A stretch of DNA of 64,000 nucleotides from Elymus sibiricus (GCA_039707655.1 CM077665.1:295372205-295436204), one strand, 5' to 3'. Counted from the stretch's first letter, positions 1 through 11,740 are shown. Program-made: numbers and translations. The notes: generated from the letters alone by a model not told the origin.

Positions 1-1417
1 TGGTCTTGGGTGGATGCTTGGATCTGGTCATCTTTCGAGACTCACAAGCCCCACACAAGTGATCATTGAGGAATTTGACACCCTCAATACCAATGACGTG
101 CTTTTTCTTCGCGAGCGTGTGTAATTTCCTCATGCCAGCGTGTCCAAGTTGTCGATGCCATAGCCAGCCTTCTGAAGCTTTTGCAAGTAGACATGTGGCC
201 GGCTGTGGACCTGTAGAGAAATCAACAATATACAAGTCTCCTCTCCTAAAGCCTTCGAAGACTTTGGATTTGTCAGATTCCATAATGACAACACAACGGT
301 ATTTGCCAAAGATGACAACCATATCAAGATCACAAAGCATCGAGACAGACATGAGGTTGAATCCAAGGGAGTCGACAAGCATCACCTTATCCATGTGTCG
401 ATCCTTCGAGATTGCAACCTTACCTAGACCCAATACCTTGCTTTTTCCTTTGTCAGCGTAGGTGATATGCTTCAGATGAGAGGGAGCCAGTGGAATGTTC
501 ATAAATAGGTTCTTGTCACCAGTCATGTGGTTGGTGCATCCACTGTCGAGTACCCACTCAGTTGCTTTGGGTGTTTCATCCTGCAGATGAATTAGTACAG
601 CTTACGAACTCATATGCTTCAGAGTGAAGAATATGACTTCAAATTCATCAGATTGAATTTCATCACATAGTATAGTAAGCAAAGTAATATGAGGACGTGA
701 GAAATGAATGATTCATTTCTTCATGTTTAGCTTGCGTCCCTTCAAGCATTTCCACAGGTCTCCAGCAAATTCTTCAGACGGTCAAGTTCGTCTGGAGACC
801 TGACCCTGCATAAGAGGTTAGTTCAATTTCTTCACCACCCACATCTGGATGGGTGGCAAGGAGTTCATCATTCTGCGAGCTCCATATGAGAATGGTGGCA
901 TTGAAGCAAGTGCACTTCGTTTCACAGGACGGGGGTTAGAGTATTCATATGAATATGCAGAGAAATTCTTCGAAGACTTATGAACATAATGATTTGAGGA
1001 ATTATGCACATATTCATAACCCTTAGATTTTCCCTGCGAAACAGAAGCATTAGCATGAGAATGATATGATTTTTGACCATATGAGGAATTTGGTCCATGT
1101 GAAGACTTTGGTCCATATGAGGAATTTGATCTGGGGTTCCTTTTCTTCGGAGGTGGTGTCATGAGGACATTCACCTAAAGACTTTCCAAGTAGCTCTTGG
1201 GAACCCAGATTTTCCTCAGAGGGGGACCATTCCTGCAGTTAGTTCCAACATATCTAGCAAATACTTCGTCATTCTGATCTTTGAACAGTTTATAGTTGGA
1301 GTCAGTTGACTCATCAGAGGAATATGGAGTTTCACACATAAAGCCAGATAAAGTAGATGGATCTACACGAGGTCCTTTTGCAGCAACCCATGAGGTTTTG
1401 GGATACTGCTCAGGTTT
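1..1417 (-). pseudogene. Copia protease and GAG-pre-integrase region, truncated by window edge
   Basis: This is the downstream part of the SIRE-like polyprotein. After the stop at 1418-1420 the frame continues with KPEQYPKTSWVAAKGPRVDP and a basic Ser/Tyr-rich stretch, then has further stops (1175-1177 and about 818). At 539-547 the aspartic protease active site D-S-G lies within WVLDSGCTNHMTGD, the usual form in this lineage, where the protease cleaves the polyprotein. From about 180 to 1 the GAG-pre-integrase/HHCC zinc region is readable (LWHRQLGHAGMRKL followed by CGACESRKMTR). The integrase core, reverse transcriptase and RNase H would lie left of the window. Short forward-strand ORFs here are shadows. 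Confidence 0.82.
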
Positions 1418-3007
1418 CTAGTAGGATCCATCAGTGTTGAGTTTCCTCTCAAATGCAATACCCTCTTTCCTAGGGTTCCTGTTCAGAATATGCTTTTTAA
1501 GCACATCGCAAAGGGTTTGATGCCCTTTGAGGCTTTTGTATATGCATGTCACATACAATTCCTTCAACCCTGCATTTTCATCAGTAACATTTGTGGTATC
1601 CTCAGATGAGGAATTTGTGACCACAGAAATAGTTGAAGAATTTGCAGCAATAGAAGCATTTGAACTTTCAGGTGAAGAATTAGCAGTTTCACGTTCGATG
1701 CATTTCAAACAAGGTGGAATGAATTCTTCCTGAGCGGAACTGATCTGTTGAGCAAGCAAAGAATTATTATCCCTTTGAAGATCTTCATGAGATACCCTTA
1801 GTTTCTCAAGATCTTGCTTTCTTTGAAGAAATTCATAAGAAAGCTTCTCATGATCGACTAAGAGAGCCTCATGACGACTTTGAAGGTTATCAAACTTAGA
1901 ATGAAGACTTTGAAGTCCCTTAGTCAGAGTTTGAGTGCGATCCATTTCCTCATTCAACAGATCATCGCTTTTGTCTAGCAGTTTCTGAAGCTTTTCCAAG
2001 GCAGTTTGTTGTTTGGTGGCAATATTAGCAAGTCTGGAATAGCTAGGTTTGAGGTTTTCATCAGATTCACATTCACTAGATTCAGATGAGGAATGATATG
2101 TGAGTACCTTTGAACCTTTTGCCATGAGGCACATAGATGAGGAAGATGAAGTTGGATCAGTCTTCTGCATTTTGAGGAAGTTCTTATATTCGATGAACAT
2201 GGGATCCTGACGAGTGCGATAGCCTTCATGTACATCAGAGAGTCTGTCCCAGATGAGCTTTGCATTCTGAAGATGGTAGATGCTTTTGAACATGACCTTC
2301 GACAAGCTAGAGCAGATGATATTCTTTGCCTGAGCATCCAGCTGTGTGTACTTATGAATGTCATCAGCATTTGACATCTTGCAGAGATCTGTCAGTCCAA
2401 GCTCAGTAACAGTCCATAGCTCGTTGTTCATCGAGATGAGGTGCTTCCGCATGAGGACTTTCCATTTAGGATAGTCAGATCCATCAAAGATAGGGCACAC
2501 TGTGGTTGCTTGGGCACCACTTGCCATGAAGCAATAGATGGGAGCATAGTCATTGTTGCCAAGGTTGGAGTCATCATCACTTTCCTCAGTGTTGAAAATT
2601 GACTTGCTGACGAAGGCAGTAGCGAGGGCTAGACTAGCCACACCAGAGTCAGATTCCACTTCAGATTCCTCCTCTTCTTCATATTTTTCAGATTCTTCTT
2701 CAGAATCCATTTCCTTGCCAATGAGTGCCCGAGCCTTTCTTAAATTATTCTTCCTGTGCGATGAGGACTTTGAAGATGAGGACTTTGAGGACTTTGAAGA
2801 TTTCTTCTTTTTCTTCGAGTCATCAGAACTATCATCCTTGTATTTCTTCTTCTTTGATTCTTTTTCCCAGAGAGGACAGTCGGCAATATAGTGGCCAGAT
2901 TTCTTGCATTTGTGACAAGTTCTCTTCTTGTGGTCGCTTGATGAAGATTCTGAGTTCTTCAGGCCACTTCTTGATGATTTTCCAAACCGACCTCTCCTTG
3001 AGAACTT
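1418..3007 (-). pseudogene. Copia gag central part: zinc knuckle, second UBN2 copy, coiled coil
   Basis: This continues the frame of the upstream gag domain. A CCHC zinc knuckle (CHKCKKSGHYIADC) lies at 2876-2917, then a Ser/Lys-rich stretch, then an acidic region beginning MDSEEESEKY at 2710. About 131 codons (roughly 2131-2524) then form a second gag-like domain with FDGSDYPKW, QAKNIICSSLSK and AKLIWDRLSDVHEG, parallel to the first copy. It is bounded by near-identical tetrapeptides CFMA and CLMA. Next comes a Leu/Glu/Lys-rich coiled coil (roughly 1740-2050) and a CLKCIERE motif. The frame ends at TAG 1418-1420 but resumes in the same frame. The coiled-coil extension is normal for this lineage; the second UBN2 copy is not something I expect. 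Confidence 0.8.
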
Positions 3008-3769
3008 CTAGAATTTCCTCACGAGCATTGCTAGCTCCTGACTCAGTTCTTCAGGATCACCAAGGCTGCTATCAGATTCTTCGTCTTCGGATGAGGAAAT
3101 TGCCTTAGCCTTCAAAGCGCAAGATCTTCCATAGCTTGGCCCGTAGAGGTCTCTCTTCTCAACTTGTTGGAATTCATGAGTATTGAGTCTCTCAAGAATA
3201 TCAGCAGGATCTAGTGACTTGTAGTCTCCACGTTCTTGGATCATCAAAGCAAGTGTATCGAATGAGGAATCAAGAGATCTCAGCAGTTTCTTCACCACCT
3301 CATGGTCGGTGATGTCAGTGGCACCAAGAGCCTGAAGCTCATTGGAGATATCAGTGAGGCGATCGAAAGTTTGTTGAACATTTTCGTTGTCGAGTCTTTT
3401 GAAGCGGTTGAAGAGATTGCGAAGAACATCAACTCGAGAGTCGCATTGAGTTGAAACACCTTCGTTGACTTTGGACAGCCTATCCCTGATAAGCTTAGCA
3501 GTCTCCAAAGCACTCACTCTGCCATACTGACCTTTGCTCAGATGGCCACATATGATATTCTTCGCTTGTGAATCGAGTTGCTTGAATCTCTTCACATCAG
3601 CAGCGTTGATAGTGGGAGTGACAAAGGGAACACCATTTTCCACAACATACCAGAGATCGTTGTCAATTGTCTCAAGATGCATGCGCATCTTGTTCTTCCA
3701 GTAGGGATAGTCTGTCCCATCGAAGGTAGGACACCCAGCTGAGACCTTGATCATGCCTGCAGTCGACAT
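3008..3769 (-). pseudogene. Copia gag N-terminal domain (first UBN2-type copy)
   Basis: This is the start of the gag-pol frame of the SIRE-like element, 253 codons to an in-frame TAG. Gag forms the virus-like particle that packages the element RNA in the cytoplasm. Residues about 5-130 form the retrotransposon gag (UBN2/DUF4219) domain, with the landmarks FDGTDYPYW, QAKNIICGHLSKG and AKLIRDRLSKVNEG. After the TAG at 3008-3010 the same frame goes straight on into the zinc knuckle, so the stop is a point lesion within one ORF and not a natural gag end. The start ATG at 3769 lies about 50 bases inside the primer site, as expected. Confidence 0.85.
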
Positions 3770-3818
3770 AACTAAAACTCCAGGTGGTTAAACCAAAATC
3801 ACACAGAACAAGGGAGTA

Positions 3819-3836
3819 CCTTGCTCTGATTCCAAT
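3819..3836 (-). other. Primer binding site of the SIRE-like element
   Basis: Directly inside the LTR edge, the minus strand reads ATTGGAATCAGAGC. This differs by one base from the usual Copia primer site TGGTATCAGAGC, complementary to initiator tRNA-Met. It fixes the inner LTR border at 3837 and the minus-strand orientation. Confidence 0.75.
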
Positions 3837-4553
3837 TGAAAGTGCGTTATATCGACTAGAGGGGGGGTGAATAGGCGATTTTTACAAATTCGTCACTGAG
3901 GAATTACTAGTTGAGGAATTTGCTAAGTGACGAACTACTAGCAGCGGAATAAGTACTCAAGTGCATGCGAAACATAGCAGTAGCATAGTCATCATGATGA
4001 AATGAAACATACACAGAGCATAAGTAGCGTGGACAGGATAAGCAGGCAGATGATAAAGTGACTGTAGAATTTGAGATGAGGAAATTGAGAAAGTCTTCAG
4101 TCAAATTCTTCAAACAGTAACGATCAGATTCATCAACAAATACTTCGAGGAAATGAAGGGGTTGAGGAAATAGAACCGGGAGCTCGATGAAGACAGTGAT
4201 TTGATGATCCAGTTCCAACTGTTGTGACAGCCGTACGTCTGGTTCGGAGCGGCTTGGTATTTAAACCAAAGGACACACAGTCCCAGGACACACAGTCCTT
4301 ACCATATTCTCCTTGAGCTAATGTCACACAGACCTCGCCCAACACTCGTGGTAAGTCTTTAGGGAAGACTTCCAAACCCTCACAAACTCGGTCACCCGAC
4401 GATCCACAATTGACTGTTGGATGCTCTATACCATGACGCCTAACCGTCTGGAAGATGCACAATCTTCAAAGGTAAAAAGTGTCGGTTCCACCCAGGAACA
4501 ATCTCTTCAGTGATGCTCAATCACTTTGGGTTTGGTGGTTTGGGTTTTGGGGT

Positions 4554-4558
4554 TTTTC
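4554..4558. other. Target site duplication TTTTC (left copy)
   Basis: Five bases identical to 13612-13616 flank the Angela-like element and show where it entered the SIRE-like LTR. Confidence 0.95.
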
Positions 4559-5706
4559 TGTTGGAAATATGCCCTAGAGGCAATAATAAATTGGTTATTA
4601 TTATATTTCCTTGTTCATGATAATCGTTTATTATCCATGCTATAATTGTATTGATTGGAAAATCAAATACATGTGTGGGTACATAGACAACACTGTGTCC
4701 CTAGTAAGCCTCTAGTTGACTAGCTCGTTGATCAAAGATGGTTAAGGTTTCCTAGCCATTGACATGAGATGTCATTTGATAACGGGATCACATCATTAGG
4801 AGAATGATGTGATGGACAAGACCCAAACTACGAACGTAGCATAATGATCATGTCAGTTTATTGCTATTGTTTTCTGCATGTCAAGTATCTGTTCCTATGA
4901 CCATGAGATCATGCAACTCCCTGACATCGGAGGAGTACCTTGTGTGTACCAAACGTCGCAACGTAACTGGGTGACTATAAAGGTGCTCTACAGGTATCTC
5001 CGAGGATGTCTGTTGGGTTGGCATGGATCAAGACTGGGATTTGTTACTCCGTATGACGGAGAGGTATCTCAGGGCCCACTCAGTAATACAACATCACAAT
5101 GAGCCTTGCAAGCAATGTGACTAAAGTGTTAGCCACGAGATCTTGTATTACGGAACGAGTAAAGAGACTTGCCAGTAACGAGATTGAACTAGGTATAGAG
5201 ATACCGACGATCGAATCTCGGGCAAGTAACATACCGAAGAACAAAGGGAACAACATACGGGATTAACTGAATCCTTGACATAGAGGTTCGACCGATAAAG
5301 ATCTTCGTAGAATATGTAGGAGCCAATATGGGTATCCAGGTCCCGCTATTGGTTATTGATCGTAGAGGTGTCTCGGTCATGTCTACATAGTTCTCGAACC
5401 CGCAGGGTCTACACACTTAACGTTTGGTGACGATTAGTATAGTTGAGTTATTTTGTTGGTGACCGAAGGTTGTTCGGAGTCCCGGATAAGATCCCGGACA
5501 TGACGAGGATCTCCAGAAGAGTCCGGAGGTAAAGATTGATATATGTGATAATAGTGTTTTGATCTCCGGAAGGGTTCCGGAATTCACCGGAAGGGGTTCC
5601 GGATGTTTACCGAAGTGTTCGGGTGCAGCAACACTTTATATGAGCCAAAGGGGTAAAGCCCACAAGGTATTGGAAAGTGCAAAAGGAAGTTTTGCTGCTG
5701 CCTTAA

Positions 5707-5868
5707 GCGGTACTACCGCTGGTGAGGCAGTACTACCGCGTAAGCGGTACTACCGCTTGTGTGAAGCGGTACTACCGCATAAGCGGTACTACCGCTTGTG
5801 TGAAGCGGTACTACCGCTCAAGTGGTACTACCGCTCGTGAGCGGTACTACCGCTTGTGCGCGGTACTG
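5707..5868. repeat. Array of GCGGTACTACCGC palindromes in the 5' LTR
   Basis: Eight units of a 13-mer inverted repeat (GCGGTA-C-TACCGC, two with one change), spaced by 3-8 bases, plus a broken ninth unit. The arms pair perfectly, so the RNA or single-stranded DNA could form a row of hairpins. The matching array at 12902-13042 in the 3' LTR has seven units. Confidence 0.9.
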
Positions 5869-5974
5869 CAGGGATCCGAGTTGGACTCTTTCCCTGCGGG
5901 CCAAACCGACCTTGTGCGGGCAAAACCGACCTGGAGGAGGCTTTTACTCCAAGTTTAGACCCCAAGGCTCAACA

Positions 5975-5982
5975 TATAAATA
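5975..5982 (+). promoter_or_regulatory. TATA box of the Angela-like LTR
   Basis: TATAAATA followed by a G-rich AGAGGGGCAGGG segment, just downstream of the palindrome array. The same site is at 13148-13155 in the 3' LTR. Confidence 0.6.
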
Positions 5983-6439
5983 GAGGGGCAGGGCTAGCAC
6001 ACGGGACACATAAGAGTTCCCAAGCCGTGTGTCGGCAACCCTAACCCTCTAGTTCTCCCGTCATAATCTCCGTAGTGCTTGGCGAAGCCCTGCAGAGATT
6101 GTTCCTCACCACCATCACCACGCCGTCGTGCTGCCGGAACTCATCTACTACTTCACCATCGCTCGCTGGATCGAGGAGGTGAAGGCGTCATCAAGCCGTA
6201 CGTGTGTTGAACGCGGAGGTGTCGTCCGTTCGGCACTAGTTCGTGATCGGATCGAGGGACGACTTGCGATTTGGATCGCGGAGACGTTCGACTACATCAA
6301 CCGCGTTTCTTAACGCTTCCGCTTAGCGATCTACAAGGGTATGTAGATTCACTCTCCCTCTCGTAGATGCTCATCACCATGGATAGATCTTGTGTGTGCG
6401 TAGGAAATTTTTTGTTTCCCATGCAACGTTCCCCAACAG

Positions 6440-6451
6440 TGGCATCTGAGC
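6440..6451 (+). other. Primer binding site of the Angela-like element
   Basis: TGGCATCTGAGC lies one base inside the 5' LTR. It resembles the initiator tRNA-Met site TGGTATCAGAGC with two to three changes, so priming may be weakened. Confidence 0.7.
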
Positions 6452-7718
6452 TAGGTCTATGCGTAGATGAGATCTCGAGTAGAACCCAAACGAGTTGTGG
6501 GCGTGGGTGTATACATATTGCTTGCCGTTACTACTTGATATTTGATTCGGCGGTATTGTGAGATGAAGCGGCCCGGACCAACATTACTCGTACGCTTACG
6601 AGAGACCGGTTCCTTCAACTGACATGTAACTTTGTTGCATAAAGATGGCTAGCGGGTGTCTGTCTCTCTCACTTTAGTTGAATCGATTTCAATGAAGAGG
6701 GTTCTTTTAGAAGATCAAAAAGCAATCACTACACCACGTTGTGGTTTTGCGTAGGTAAGAACGGTTCTTGCAAACCCGTAGCAGCCACGTAAAATTTGCA
6801 ACAACAATTAGAGGACGTCTAACTTGTTTTTGCAGGGTATGTTGTGATGTGATATGGCCAATTACATGATGAGATATATGTGATGTATGAGATGATCATG
6901 TGTTGTATAGAATATCACGACTTGCATGTCGATGAGTACGGCAACTGGCAGGAGCCATAGAGTTGTCTTTAATTATTGTATGACCTGCGTGTCAATCATT
7001 AAGCGCTATGTAATGCTTTACTTTATCGCTAAACGTTAGCAATAGTCGTGGAAGCAACAGTCGGCGCGACAACCTCATGGCGACACGTTGATGGAGATCA
7101 AGATGATGGAGATCATGGTGTCATGCCGGTGACGATGGAGATCATACCGGTGCTTTGGAGATGGAGATCAAAAGCACAAGTTCATGGCCATATCATGTCA
7201 CTTATGATTTGCATGTGATGTTAATCCTTTTATGCATCTTATTTTGCTTAGGACGACGGTAGCATTATAAGGTGATCCCTCACTTAAATTTCAAGATAAA
7301 TTGTGTTCTCCCCGAGTGTGCACCGTTGCGAAAGTTCGTCGTTTCGAGACACGCCGTGATGCTCGGGTGTGATAGACTCTACGTTCACATACAACGGGTG
7401 TAAGCCATGTTGCACGTGCAGAACACTCGGGTTAAACTTGACGAGCCTAGCATGTACAGACATGGCCTCGGAACACAAGAAGTCCGAAAGGTCGAACATG
7501 AGTCATATAGTAGATATGATCAACATGAAGATGTTCACCATTGAAACCACCTCAACTCACGTGATGATCGGACTTGAGTTGGTGGATTTGGATCATGTTA
7601 CACTCGAATGACCGGAGGGATGTCAATTTGAGTGGGAGTTTTTAAGTAATATGATTAACTAAACTCATTATCTTGAACAATAGTCTAAGTTGTCTTTGCT
7701 ATATTTATGTTGTAGATC
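6452..7718 (+). other. Untranslated leader of the Angela-like element
   Basis: About 1.27 kb without a convincing ORF between primer site and gag. A short motif GATGGAGATCA is repeated about four times between 7088 and 7170. In BARE-type elements this leader carries packaging and dimerisation signals; I cannot place those here from sequence alone. Confidence 0.55.
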
Positions 7719-8660
7719 ATGGCTCGCGCAGTAGCACCCCTGAATTTTAATGCGTTCCTAGAGAAAGCTAAATTGAAAGATGATGGAAGTAACTTTGTGG
7801 ACTGGGCCCGTAATCTAAGGATTATCCTTACGGCTTCCCAGAAGGCTTATGTCCTTGATGCACCGCTTGGTGATCCACCCGCTCCAGTTGAGTCTCTAGA
7901 CGTTGTGAACGCTTGGCAGGCTCGTTCTGAAGATTACTCAATAGTTCAATGTGCAATATTGTATGGCTTAGAACCGGGACTTCAAAGACGGTTTGAACGT
8001 CATGGAGCATATGAGATGTTCCAGGAGTTGAAGTTTATCTTTCAGAAGAATGCCCGGATGGAGAGATATGAGATCTCCGATAAGTTCTATGCTTACAAGA
8101 TGGAGGAGAACGGGTCTATCAGTGATCACGTACTCAGAATGTCTGGGTACTCCACCCGTCTGGCTGAATTGGGGATGCCCCTTCCGCCAGAGGCTATCAC
8201 TGACAGAGTTCTTCAATCATTGCCACCTAGATACAAGAGCTTCGTGTTGAACTATAACATGCACGGGATGAACAAGTCAGTCACCGAGCTGTTTGCGATG
8301 CTGAAAGCCGCTGAGTCTGAAATTCAGAAGGAGCATCAAGTATTGATGGTCAATAAAACCACTAGTTTCAAGAAAAATGGCAAGGGTAAGAAGGGTAACT
8401 CCAAGAAGAGTGGCAAAGCAGTTGCTCCTCTCGTGAAGAAACCCAAGGCTGAACCCAAACCAGAAACTGTGTGTTTTCATTGCAAGGGAACTGGACACTG
8501 GAAGCGGAACTGCCCCAAGTATTTGGCTGACAAGAAGGCGGCCAACAAGAAACAAGGTATATATGATATACATGTTATTGATGTGTACCTTACCAACTCT
8601 CGTTGTAGTGCCTGGGTATTTGATACCGGTGCGGTTGCTCATATTTGCAACTCAAAATAG
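7719..8660 (+). pseudogene. Angela-like gag with protease start, ended by a TAG stop
   Basis: This is the first 313 codons of the gag-pol polyprotein. Residues about 1-215 form the Copia gag (UBN2-type) domain with MARAVAPLNFNAFLEKAKLK, YVLDAPLGDPP and QVLMVNKTTSFKK. A Lys-rich stretch precedes a perfect CCHC zinc knuckle at residues 252-265 (CFHCKGTGHWKRNC). The aspartic protease motif D-T-G begins at residue 302, with Ala in the place where Ser is common (DTGA). A TAG at 8658-8660 stops translation 11 residues after the catalytic Asp. The next codons continue in the same frame, so this is a single nonsense change, compatible with a C-to-T deamination. Gag alone could still be made and might serve other copies. 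Confidence 0.9.
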
Positions 8661-11600
8661 GAACTGCGGAATAGACGGAGGCTGGCAAAGGACGAAGTGA
8701 CGATGCGCGTGGGAAATGGTTCCAAGGTTGATGTGATCGCCGTCGGCACGCTCGCTCTTCGATTACCATCGGGATTAGTGATGAACCTGAATAATTGTTA
8801 TTTAGTGCCTGCGTTAAGCATGAACATTATATCTGGATCTTGTTTATTGCGAGACGGTTACTCATTTAAATCAGAGAATAATGGTTGTTCTATTTATATG
8901 AGTAATATCTTTTATGGTCATGCATCCGATGTGAGGGGTTTATTCTTATTGATTCTCGATAGTAATGATACACATGTTCATAACATCGATGCCAAAAGAT
9001 GTAGAATTGATAATGATAATACCACTTTCTTGTGGCACTGCCGTTTAGGTCATATTGGCGTAAAACGCATGAGGAAGCTCCATGCTGATGGACTTTTAGA
9101 GTCACTTGATTTTGAATCACTTGACACATGTGAGCCATGCCTCATGGGCAAGATGACTAAAACGCTGTTCTCTGGAACAATGGAACGGGCAAGTGACTTA
9201 TTGGAAATCATACATACTGATGTGTGCGGTCCGATGAGTATTGAGGCGCGCGGTGGTTATCGTTACTTTCTCACCTTCACCGATGACTTAAGTAGATATG
9301 GGTATATTTACTTAATGAAACACAAGTCTGAAACATTTGAAAAGTTCAAACAATTTCAGAGTGAAGTTGAGAATCATCGTAACAAGAAGATTAAATTCCT
9401 ACGATCTAATCGAGGAGGAGAATATCTGAGTTATGAGTTTGGCAGTCACTTAAGACAATGTGGAATTGTTTCACAACTGACACCGCCTGGAACACCACAG
9501 CGTAATGGTGTGTCCGAACGTCGTAATCGAACCTTATTGGATATGGTGCGATCTATGATGTCTCTTGCCGATTTGCCACTATCGTTTTGGGGTTATGCAT
9601 TAGAGACAGCTGCATTCACTTTAAATAGGGCACCATCGAAATCCGTTGAGACGACGCCATATGAACTTTGGTTTGGCAAGAAGCCAAAGCTGTCGTTTCT
9701 TAAAGTTTGGGGCTGTGATGCTTATGTCAAAAAGCTTCAGCCTGAAAAGCTGGAACCCAAAGCGGAGAAATGCGTCTTCATAGGATACCCAAAAGAGACA
9801 GTTGGGTATACCTTCTACCTCAGATCCGAAGGCAAAGTGTTTGTCGCTAAAAACGGAACATTTCTTGAGAAAGAGTTTCTCTCGAAAGAATTGAGTGGGA
9901 GGAAGATAGAACTTGATGAGGTTGTTGAACCTTTACTTCAACCTGAGAGTAGCGCAGCACAGAAAGATGTTTCTGTAGAGCCTGCATCAGTTGAAGAGGA
10001 AGTTAATGATGATGATCATGAAGCTTTGGATCAAGTTGCTATCGAACCTCGTAGGTCGACAAGGACGCGTACTGCTCCTGAGTGGTACGGCAACCCTGTC
10101 TTAGAGGTCATGTTGTTAGACAACGATGAACCTACGAGCTATGGAGAAGCGATGATGGGCCTGGATTCCGAGAAATGGTTAGAGGCCATGAAATCCGAGA
10201 TGGGATCCATGTATGAAAACAAAGTATGGACTTTGGAAGTATTACCTGAAGGGCGTAAGGCCATTCAGAACAAATGGATCTTTAAGAGGAAGACGGACGC
10301 GGACGGTAATGTCACCGTCTATAAAGCTCGACTTGTGGCAAAAGGTTTTTCACAAGTTCAAGGAGTTGACTACGATGAGACCTTCTCACCCGTAGCGATG
10401 CTTAAGTCCGTCAGAATCATGTTAGCAATAGCTGCCTTTTTCGATTATGAAATTTGGCAGATGGATGTCAAAACAGCGTTCCTTAACGGTTTCCTTAAGG
10501 AAGAGTTGTATATGATGCAACCAGAAGGTTTTGTCGATCTAGAGAATGTTGACAAAGTTTGCAAACTCCAGCGATCCATTTATGGACTGGTGCAAGCATC
10601 TCGGAGTTGGAATCTTCGCTTTGATGAGGTGATCAAAGCGTTCGAGTTTATACAAGTTTACGGAGAAGCTTGTATTTACAAGAAAGTGAGTGGGAGCTCT
10701 ATAGCGTTTCTAATATTATATGTGGATGACATATTACTGATTGGAAACAATATAGAAATGTTGGAAAGCGTGAAGGAATATTTGAACAAGAGTTTTTCAA
10801 TGAAGGACCTAGGAGAAGCTGCTTTCATATTAGGCATCAAGATCTATAGAGATAGATCGAGACGCTTAATAGGACTTTCACAAAGCACATACCTTGACAA
10901 AGTTTTGAAGAAGTTCAAAATGGATCAGTCCAAGAAGGGGTTCTTGCCTGTATTGCAAGGTGTGAAGTTGAGTAAGACTCAATGCCCAGTGACTGCAGAA
11001 GATAGAGAAAAGATGAGTGTCATCCCCTATGCTTCAGCCATAGGCTCTATCATGTATGCAATGCTGTGCACAAGACCCGATGTCAGCCTTGCCATAAGTA
11101 TGGTCGGAAGGTTTCAAAGTGATCCAGGAATGGAACACTGGACGGCGGTCAAGAATATCCTGAAGTACCTGAAAAGGACTAAGGACATGTTTCTCGTTTA
11201 TGGAGGTGATCAAGAGCTCGTTGTAAAGGGTTACGTCGATGCAAGCTTTGACACTGATCCGGATGACTCTAAGTCACAAACCGGATACGTATTTATTCTT
11301 AATGGGGGTGCGGTTAGCTGGTGCAGTTCCAAGCAAAGCGTGGTAGCTGATTCTACATGCGAAGCGGAGTACATCGCTGCCTCGGAGGCGGCGAAGGAAG
11401 GCGTCTGGATGAAGGAGTTCATGACAGATCTTGGAGTAGTGCCTAGTGCGCTTAACCCAATGACTCTGTTTTGTGATAATACTGGTGCCATTGCTCTAGC
11501 CAAGGAACCAAGATTTCACAAGAGGACCAGACACATAAAGCGACGTTTCAATTCCATCCGCAATTACATCAAGGAAGACGACATAAATATTTGCAAAGTA

Positions 11601-11702
11601 CACACGGATCTGAATGTTGCAGATCCGATGACTAAAACTCTTCCAAGGGCTAAACATGAACAACACCAGAACTGCATGGGTGTTCGATTCATTACAATGT
11701 AA
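8661..11702 (+). pseudogene. Angela-like pol: integrase, reverse transcriptase, RNase H
   Basis: This is in frame with gag after the TAG; an open stretch of 1001 residues starts at the Met at 8697. Residue numbers below are from that Met. The GAG-pre-integrase zinc region lies at about 112-150 (LWHCRLGHIG, CEPC). The integrase core has Asp175 (HTDVCGP) and Glu274 (VSERRNRT), but the second catalytic position is Asn238 (RSNRGGEYLS) where Copia integrases have Asp. The N238-X35-E274 spacing fits D-D35-E exactly, so cDNA integration should be disabled. Reverse transcriptase is complete (MDVKTAFLNG; YVDD at 675-678). RNase H keeps its Asp/Glu/Asp pattern (YVDASFDTD, CEAEYIA, CDNTGAIAL). The ORF ends just before the polypurine tract. 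Copying by another element's integrase remains possible. Confidence 0.92.
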
Positions 11703-11740
11703 AATCACATAGTGATGTGAACTAGATTATTGACTCTAGT

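Larger units (their letters stand above)
4559..6438 (+). repeat. 5' LTR of the Angela-like element
   Basis: This 1880-bp LTR starts TG and ends CA next to the primer site. It contains a TATA box at 5975-5982 (TATAAATA) and, upstream of it, an array of short palindromes at 5707-5868. Short ORFs in this LTR and its partner are by-products of the repeat array. Confidence 0.95.

Noticed and set aside
5707..5868. Regularly spaced short palindromes resembling a CRISPR-like array
   Set aside because: Spacers are only 3-8 bases and nearly identical, the array lies in both LTRs of a plant Copia element, and there are no cas-like genes.
5559..6044. Short ORFs in the Angela-like LTR (and at 12754-13217), for example a repeated RYYR-containing peptide
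   Set aside because: They are translations of the palindrome array and LTR sequence, differ with unit number, and have no gene context.
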